Shown in pieces: positions 59,660-64,000 of a DNA stretch of 64,000 bases. The translations under genes were made by a program, and so were the position numbers. The first letter of the stretch is position 1; each line of letters opens with the position of its first letter. The stretch lies in NCBI GenBank assembly GCA_963752325.1, contig CAVVXU010000005.1, positions 124,001 through 188,000 on the forward strand, written 5' to 3'. Under the pieces are notes generated by a model. The model was not told the DNA's origin, searched no databases, and saw only the letters and a program-made list of their open reading frames with translations. The stretch comes from CAVTJL01 sp963752325. Lineage in GTDB: Bacteria; Pseudomonadota; Alphaproteobacteria; Geminicoccales; Geminicoccaceae.

Positions 59660-59932
59660 ATGGCGTGTCGTGCCCGGATCTTTGGTCGGGTCCAGGGAGT
59701 TTGGTTCCGAGGCTGGACAATCGAGGAAGCCGGCCGTCTCGGCCTCTCCGGGTGGGTACGCAACCGGCGGGACGGAAGCGTGGAGGCCGTCTTCGCGGGT
59801 GCCGCCGAGGTGATCGAGACGATGCTGGAGCGCTGCCTCGAGGGGCCACCGATGGCGGCCGTCGAGAGGATCGAGAGGTCCGCGACCGACGAGGTGGTGG
59901 ATGCCGGATTCCGGCAGTTGCCGACAGCATGA
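59660..59932 (+). CDS. acyP: Acylphosphatase
   Basis: A 90-residue acylphosphatase hydrolysing carboxyl phosphates. The active-site Arg is in FGRVQGVWFRGW and the Asn in GWVRNRRDGSVEAVF; the fold length is complete. The start MACRARIFGRVQ at 59660 is the only one giving a normal N-terminus. The stop overlaps a possible ATG of the next frame as ATGA. Confidence 0.92.
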   Translation: MACRARIFGRVQGVWFRGWTIEEAGRLGLSGWVRNRRDGSVEAVFAGAAEVIETMLERCLEGPPMAAVERIERSATDEVVDAGFRQLPTA

Positions 59933-60006
59933 GCTGGCAGGGCGGGTGGCGTCGAGTGGAAAACGCCAACGATAAGGTGACGGAGGAGATGATGATCGGG
60001 GCAGCA

Positions 60007-60708
60007 ATGAAGAAAGGACGTGAGCTTCAGGCGGACGGCGCGGTGCGGAGCCTTGACCGGCGGCGCCTGCTCGGCCTCGCCGCCGCTGGCGCAGGGCTTC
60101 TTCTGGCGCCGCCCCTCGCGCGTAGCGCCGAGGCCCCACCGGCGAACCTGGCGTTCGACGTCTACCGCAAGGGCAGCAAGATCGGCGTCCACCGCATCAC
60201 CTTCGTGCCCAAGGACGGCGGCTTCCAGGCCCAGACCGAGATCAATCTCGCCGTGAAGATCGCATTCATCACCGTCTACACCTACCAGCAGATCGGCCAC
60301 GACGAGTGGCGGGACGGTGTGCTCGTCGGCTCCGAGGTCAGCACCAACGACGACGGCAAGAAGACCAAGCTTGCGATCGACGAGACAAACGGCCGCCTCA
60401 CCGGGAATGGCGCCAACGGCCAGCTCAACCTCCAGCTCGGCATCATGACCGACCTGAGCTGGTGGAATAGAGGCATCGTCGACGTCGATAAGGTCCTCGA
60501 TTCCCAGCTCGGCGAGGTCGGCAAGCTCACCATCCAAAAGGGCATCGCCGAGCGGATCGAGGTCAACGGAGCCTCCATCGACGCGATGCGCTATCGGATG
60601 GCCTCAACCAAGGGGCGCGAGGGCGACATCTGGTATGCTGGTCAGCGCTGGGTGAAGGCCATTTGCACGACCCGCGGCGAGACGCTCGACTACCGACTTG
60701 TGGCCTGA
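60007..60708 (+). CDS. DUF6134-like Tat-exported protein
   Basis: About 233 residues. A Tat-type leader (SLDRRRLLGLAAAGAGLLLA, cleavage near RSAEA) precedes a beta-rich domain: LAFDVYRKGSKIGVHRITF, FITVYTYQQIGHDEWRDGVLV, STNDDGKKTKLAI and WYAGQRWVKAICTTRGETLDY. This is the DUF6134 pattern, function unknown, periplasmic. Starts at 59992 (after GGAGGAG) or 59929 (overlapping the acylphosphatase stop) are also possible; 60007 gives the most ordinary Tat n-region. Confidence 0.75.
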   Translation: MKKGRELQADGAVRSLDRRRLLGLAAAGAGLLLAPPLARSAEAPPANLAFDVYRKGSKIGVHRITFVPKDGGFQAQTEINLAVKIAFITVYTYQQIGHDEWRDGVLVGSEVSTNDDGKKTKLAIDETNGRLTGNGANGQLNLQLGIMTDLSWWNRGIVDVDKVLDSQLGEVGKLTIQKGIAERIEVNGASIDAMRYRMASTKGREGDIWYAGQRWVKAICTTRGETLDYRLVA

Positions 60709-60831
60709 GCAGAGCAGACCTGTCCCCTCCAGGCTTCCGTTCCGCGGGCGAGTGGCTAAGAAGCCGGTCATCGGCCCGGTGCCTTCGTCACGCTCGGCAC
60801 CTGCCATCCTCCTGCAACGGAGCCAGGACCG

Positions 60832-61932
60832 GTGACGAGCGAGCTCTTCTCTCCCATCCGACTGCGCAGCCTCGAGCTACCCAATCGTGTCGTCGTTGCG
60901 CCGATGTGCCAGTACGCAGCCGAGAACGGCTCGGCGTCGGACTGGCACCTGATGCATCTGGGCCAGTTCGCGATGGGCGCGGCCGGCCTGGTCATCATCG
61001 AGGCGACGGGTGTGTCGCCGGAAGCGCGGATCACGTCTGGTTGCCTCGGCCTCTGGTCTGACGAGAACGAGAACGCGCTCGAGCGCGTTCTCGCCTTCTG
61101 TGGCCGCTACGGTGTCGTCAAGATGGGCATCCAACTCGCCCATGCCGGGCGCAAGGCGTCGACCCGGGTTCCCCTGAAGGGCGGGCGGCCCATGACTGCC
61201 GAGGAGGGCGCCTGGCAGACCGTCGGCCCGTCTGCCCTTCCCTACGCGTCCGACTGGCACGTACCGGCCGCGCTCGATGCCATCGGCCTGGCCAAGATCG
61301 AGCGCGACTTCGTGCAGGCGACACATCGTGCCGAGCGCCTCGGGCTAGAGCTCGTCGAGCTGCACATGGCGCACGGCTACCTCATGCATCAGTTCCTCTC
61401 GCCTTTGAGCAATCAGCGGACGGACGAGCACGGCGGCAGCCTCGAGAACCGCATGCGCTTTCCGCTCCGCGTCTTCGCGGCGGTGCGGCAGGCGTGGCCC
61501 AGCGACCGACCGCTGGGCGTGCGCGTCTCCGCGAGCGACTGGGTCGAGGGCGGCTGGAGCCTCGAGGAGACGATTGAGCTCGCCAAGCGCCTCGATGCGC
61601 TGGGCTGCGACTATATCGACGTCTCGTCCGGCGGCCTGCACCCCGACCAGAGGATCAAGCTCGGGCCCGGCTACCAGACGCCGTTTGCCCGGGCGGTCAA
61701 GCAGGCGGTCCGGATGGCCGTGATAGCGGTGGGGCTCATCACCGATCCCATGCAGGCCGAGGCGATCGTGGCCGAGGGCGATGCCGACATGGTAGCGCTG
61801 GCGCGGGGCATGATGGATGATCCGCGATGGGCGTGGCACGCGGCGCGCGCGCTCGGCGCAGAGACGGCTTATGCTGACCAGTATCTCCGCTGCCGCCCCG
61901 ATCATTGGCGGCCAGTCGCTCGGCCCATGTGA
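60832..61932 (+). CDS. Old Yellow Enzyme family NADH:flavin oxidoreductase (YqjM-like)
   Basis: A 366-residue FMN ene-reductase starting at GTG. LFSPIRLRSLELPNRVVVAP, MCQYAAENGSASDWHLMHLG (Cys as in YqjM-type enzymes), GIQLAHAGRKAST, ELHMAHGYLMHQFLSPLSN, the Arg in LGVRVSASDW, and DMVALARGMMDDPRWAWHAA are visible. The thermophilic-like/YqjM branch typically reduces enones and nitro compounds. It stands as a single gene. Confidence 0.92.
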   Translation: MTSELFSPIRLRSLELPNRVVVAPMCQYAAENGSASDWHLMHLGQFAMGAAGLVIIEATGVSPEARITSGCLGLWSDENENALERVLAFCGRYGVVKMGIQLAHAGRKASTRVPLKGGRPMTAEEGAWQTVGPSALPYASDWHVPAALDAIGLAKIERDFVQATHRAERLGLELVELHMAHGYLMHQFLSPLSNQRTDEHGGSLENRMRFPLRVFAAVRQAWPSDRPLGVRVSASDWVEGGWSLEETIELAKRLDALGCDYIDVSSGGLHPDQRIKLGPGYQTPFARAVKQAVRMAVIAVGLITDPMQAEAIVAEGDADMVALARGMMDDPRWAWHAARALGAETAYADQYLRCRPDHWRPVARPM

Positions 61933-62021
61933 CGGCTCGGTACGACCAGTCCGCTCGCACGGCGGCGGAACGGATCGGTCGCGTCGGCGTTTGGCACTCT
62001 GGCTGAAGGGGGGAGAGGACG

Positions 62022-62996
62022 GTGGCGGAAGACGAGACCTACCTGCCCATTTCCGGCATGGAGCTGCCCCGCTTCGCCGGCATACCGACCTTCATGCGGC
62101 TGCCTCACCGGCCCATCGCGGAAGCCGGTGGGGCGCAGATCGGGATCGTGGGCGTGCCCTGGGACGGCGGCACGACCAATCGCCCGGGCGCACGGCACGG
62201 GCCGCGCCAGCTGCGCGACGCCTCGACGATGATCCGCCTGCTGAACCAGGCGACCGGCCTTCGACCTTTCCACATGGCCCGTTGCGTCGATCTCGGCGAC
62301 TCGCCGGTCAATCCGGCCGACGTCCAGGACACGCTGCATCGCGTCTCGGCGTTCTTCAGGCGGATCCATGAGGCCGGCATCCTGCCCATGAGCGCTGGAG
62401 GCGACCATCTGGTCTCCTTGCCGATATTGCGGGGCCTGGTTCAGGACGGGCCCGTCGGCATGATCCACTTCGACGCCCACACCGACTTCTTCGACAGCTA
62501 CTTCGGCGGCTTCACCTACACGCACGGCACGCCCTTCCGCCGCGCAGCCGAGGAGGGGCTCCTCGACCCCAAACGCGTCGTTCAGATCGGCATCCGCGGC
62601 TCCGCCTATGACGGCGAGGACGTCGAGTGGGCACGGGCGCACGGCGTCCGGATCGTGATGATCGAGGAGCTCATGGACCGCGGCACGAACGCCGTGATGG
62701 ACGAGGCCCGCTCCATCGTCGGTGACCGGCCGGTCTATGTCAGCTTCGACATCGACGGCATCGATCCCAGCCAGGCGCCGGGCACCGGCACCCCAGAGAT
62801 CGGCGGCTTTTCGACCTTCCAGGCTCAGCGCATGGTCAGACGATTGCAGGGCCTGAACCTCATCGGCGCGGATCTGGTCGAGGTCTCTCCGCCGTTCGAT
62901 CCCTCGGGCCAGACGGCATGGGTCGGCGTCAGCATCATGTTCGAGCTGCTCTGCGTGCTGGCGGACGCCGTGGCCCGCCGCGGCAATGCAGCCTAG
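62022..62996 (+). CDS. Agmatinase/arginase-family ureohydrolase
   Basis: A 324-residue Mn-dependent ureohydrolase. Metal motifs: SAGGDHLVSLPI, MIHFDAHTDFFDSY and SFDIDGIDPSQAPGTGTPE; PWDGGTTNRPGARHGP precedes them. GTG start with GGGGGGAGAGG just upstream, a very strong ribosome site. Family members split agmatine, guanidinobutyrate, guanidine or formiminoglutamate; the sequence does not decide. Confidence 0.9.
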   Translation: MAEDETYLPISGMELPRFAGIPTFMRLPHRPIAEAGGAQIGIVGVPWDGGTTNRPGARHGPRQLRDASTMIRLLNQATGLRPFHMARCVDLGDSPVNPADVQDTLHRVSAFFRRIHEAGILPMSAGGDHLVSLPILRGLVQDGPVGMIHFDAHTDFFDSYFGGFTYTHGTPFRRAAEEGLLDPKRVVQIGIRGSAYDGEDVEWARAHGVRIVMIEELMDRGTNAVMDEARSIVGDRPVYVSFDIDGIDPSQAPGTGTPEIGGFSTFQAQRMVRRLQGLNLIGADLVEVSPPFDPSGQTAWVGVSIMFELLCVLADAVARRGNAA

Positions 62997-63015
62997 CCGC
63001 CGGAAGGTCAGGTCG

Positions 63016-63807
63016 ATGCGCATGATCTCCAGCGTGGCGGGCTTGGTGACCTCCCTTCTGCTCCTGTTTGCTGTTCCCGCTCTGGCCGCCAACAACAATA
63101 GCAGCAATGGATCAAACAATGGCGGCAACCAGGATCGGCTGCTTCGCTCGGCCGAGCGGGCGTGTCGCCAGACCGCGCAGAACAAAGGCTATGACGTCCG
63201 CGACGTCACGGGCTCCCGCTACACCGGCAACGACACCGCACGGGTGAGCCTGCGGCTGCGCCGCAAGAATCAGTCGTTCGATGGGCGCTGCAGCTACGAC
63301 GGCCGTGCGGACAAGGCATCGTTGGACGTTCAGGGCTCCGGCGACAGCGGCTCGGGCGATCGCCGCCTGCTGCAGTCGGCCGAGCGGGCCTGCCGCCAGA
63401 CCGCGCAGAACAGAGGATACGAGGTTCGCGACATCACGGGATCGAAGGCCACGGGCGACCGCACCGCGCGGGTCGACCTGCGCCTCCGCCGCAAGGACAG
63501 GAGCTACGACGGGCGCTGCAGCTACGACAGCCGTGACGACCGTGCCTCGTTGGATGTCCAGCAGGGCAGCGGCAATGGTGGCGATCACGGCGGCAGTAGC
63601 CGGGGCAACCTCGAAAAGCGCGCCAAGTCAGCCTGCTGGGCCGGAGCGTATGCGCGAAACGAGAAGCTCACGGGCTTCGACCAGCTCGAGCCCGACGGCA
63701 GGAACTACAAGGTCAAGGTCTCGACCTGGCGCGACAGCAACAGCTATCGCTATTGGTGCTTCTATGACCCTCGCACCGACACAGCCGAGCTGAGGCCGAG
63801 ACACTGA
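63016..63807 (+). CDS. Secreted protein with three Cys-paired repeats, unknown function
   Basis: A 263-residue exported protein: signal peptide MRMISSVAGLVTSLLLLFAV ending PALA-A, then an Asn/Ser/Gly linker. Two nearly identical units follow (41-106 and 117-182), both with LLxSAERACRQTAQNxGYxVRD and RCSYD; a third, diverged unit (198-260) has KSACWAGAYARNEKL and YWCFYDPRTD. Each unit has two Cys at the same distance (50/92, 126/168, 207/248), so one disulfide per unit is likely. Gly/Ser-rich spacers separate the units. No family recognised. Confidence 0.8.
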   Translation: MRMISSVAGLVTSLLLLFAVPALAANNNSSNGSNNGGNQDRLLRSAERACRQTAQNKGYDVRDVTGSRYTGNDTARVSLRLRRKNQSFDGRCSYDGRADKASLDVQGSGDSGSGDRRLLQSAERACRQTAQNRGYEVRDITGSKATGDRTARVDLRLRRKDRSYDGRCSYDSRDDRASLDVQQGSGNGGDHGGSSRGNLEKRAKSACWAGAYARNEKLTGFDQLEPDGRNYKVKVSTWRDSNSYRYWCFYDPRTDTAELRPRH

Positions 63808-63825
63808 GCTGGCGCGGCCTGGCGA

Positions 63826-64000
63826 TCAGCTAAAGAGCCGGTCGCCCTGCTCGTCGATCAGCTGCTGGGCCTTGCGAATTGAGAAGGCCTTGGCGTCGTC
63901 CGCGCTCGAATGGGTATCGGCGCGGATGAAGCTGTGGCTCTTCACCGTGTCGCCTTCGTCCTTCTCGATGACGCCGGCGGTCAGGAACTGGCCACCCTGA
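63826..64000 (-). CDS. HlyU-family protein, C-terminal part
   Basis: The last 57 codons of a gene running in from the right edge. The reading frame ends GGQFLTAGVIEKDEGDTVKS, then HSFIRADTHSSADDAKAFSI, then RKAQQLIDEQGDRLFS and TGA. FIRADT and AxxIIDEQGDRLF are hallmarks of the HlyU family annotated as transcriptional regulator or stress protein in Alphaproteobacteria. Truncated only by the window. Confidence 0.8.
   Translation of the reverse strand, partial: QGGQFLTAGVIEKDEGDTVKSHSFIRADTHSSADDAKAFSIRKAQQLIDEQGDRLFS

Overview
The window comes from a GC-rich alphaproteobacterium. Support for this is the rRNA operon layout (16S, tRNA-Ile, 23S, 5S, initiator tRNA-Met), a HlyU-type protein, many Tat-exported binding proteins, ATGA start/stop overlaps in the operons, and TTGA/GTG starts. 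I cannot place it below class level. It is metabolically accessory DNA on both sides of one rrn operon.

Layout. (1) Positions 99-11013, minus strand: a tightly packed block with a polyamine/Fe-type ABC transporter, an RraA-like protein, a dipeptide-type ABC transporter containing a natural permease-ATPase fusion, and a creatininase-family hydrolase. Diverging from it (11201-13857, plus) are gamma-glutamyltransferase and a 2-hydroxyacid dehydrogenase. (2) 13857-15354: a decayed IS630-type element whose transposase is interrupted by abutting perfect hairpins, then the cut-off tail of an ABC ATPase. (3) 15849-31195: a catabolic island. HyuA, two HyuB paralogs and a class IV aminotransferase run left. 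A very unusual GroEL paralog, a PotABCD-type transporter, a class III aminotransferase and a GntR regulator run right. Copies of the palindrome TGTGATCACA sit before the transcription units, and two sigma-54-like promoters are present. (4) 31611-37026: the rrn operon on the minus strand; its spacer holds tRNA-Ile but no tRNA-Ala. (5) 37215-44460: M23 peptidase, lipoprotein, ClpB, a DapA-family protein, and trpS with a readable Trp leader peptide and attenuator. (6) 44523-59355: a divergent locus around a GntR/FadR-type regulator with TGGTCAGACCA operators. Leftward are an asparaginase-family enzyme, an imidase/deacetylase-family enzyme, a CobW GTPase, a three-subunit molybdenum hydroxylase and a MoaD-like protein. 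Rightward are a peptide-type ABC transporter and an SDR dehydrogenase. (7) 59660-64000: acylphosphatase, a DUF6134-like protein, an Old Yellow Enzyme, an agmatinase-family hydrolase, a secreted repeat protein and a partial HlyU.

How the genes work together (inference). The island in (3) looks like uptake and ring opening of a cyclic amide such as a hydantoin, followed by transamination. The locus in (6) looks like import and oxidation of an N-heterocycle or cyclic imide, with hydrolysis to half-amide and acid. The most unusual items are the chaperonin whose two ATP-hydrolysis aspartates are replaced (D52 to K, D398 to A), the hairpin array in the transposase, the trpS attenuator, and an ABC ATPase with degenerate catalytic motifs. 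Five otherwise well-conserved genes each carry a single-base indel. In every case one base restores the family consensus, so sequencing error is likelier than decay.
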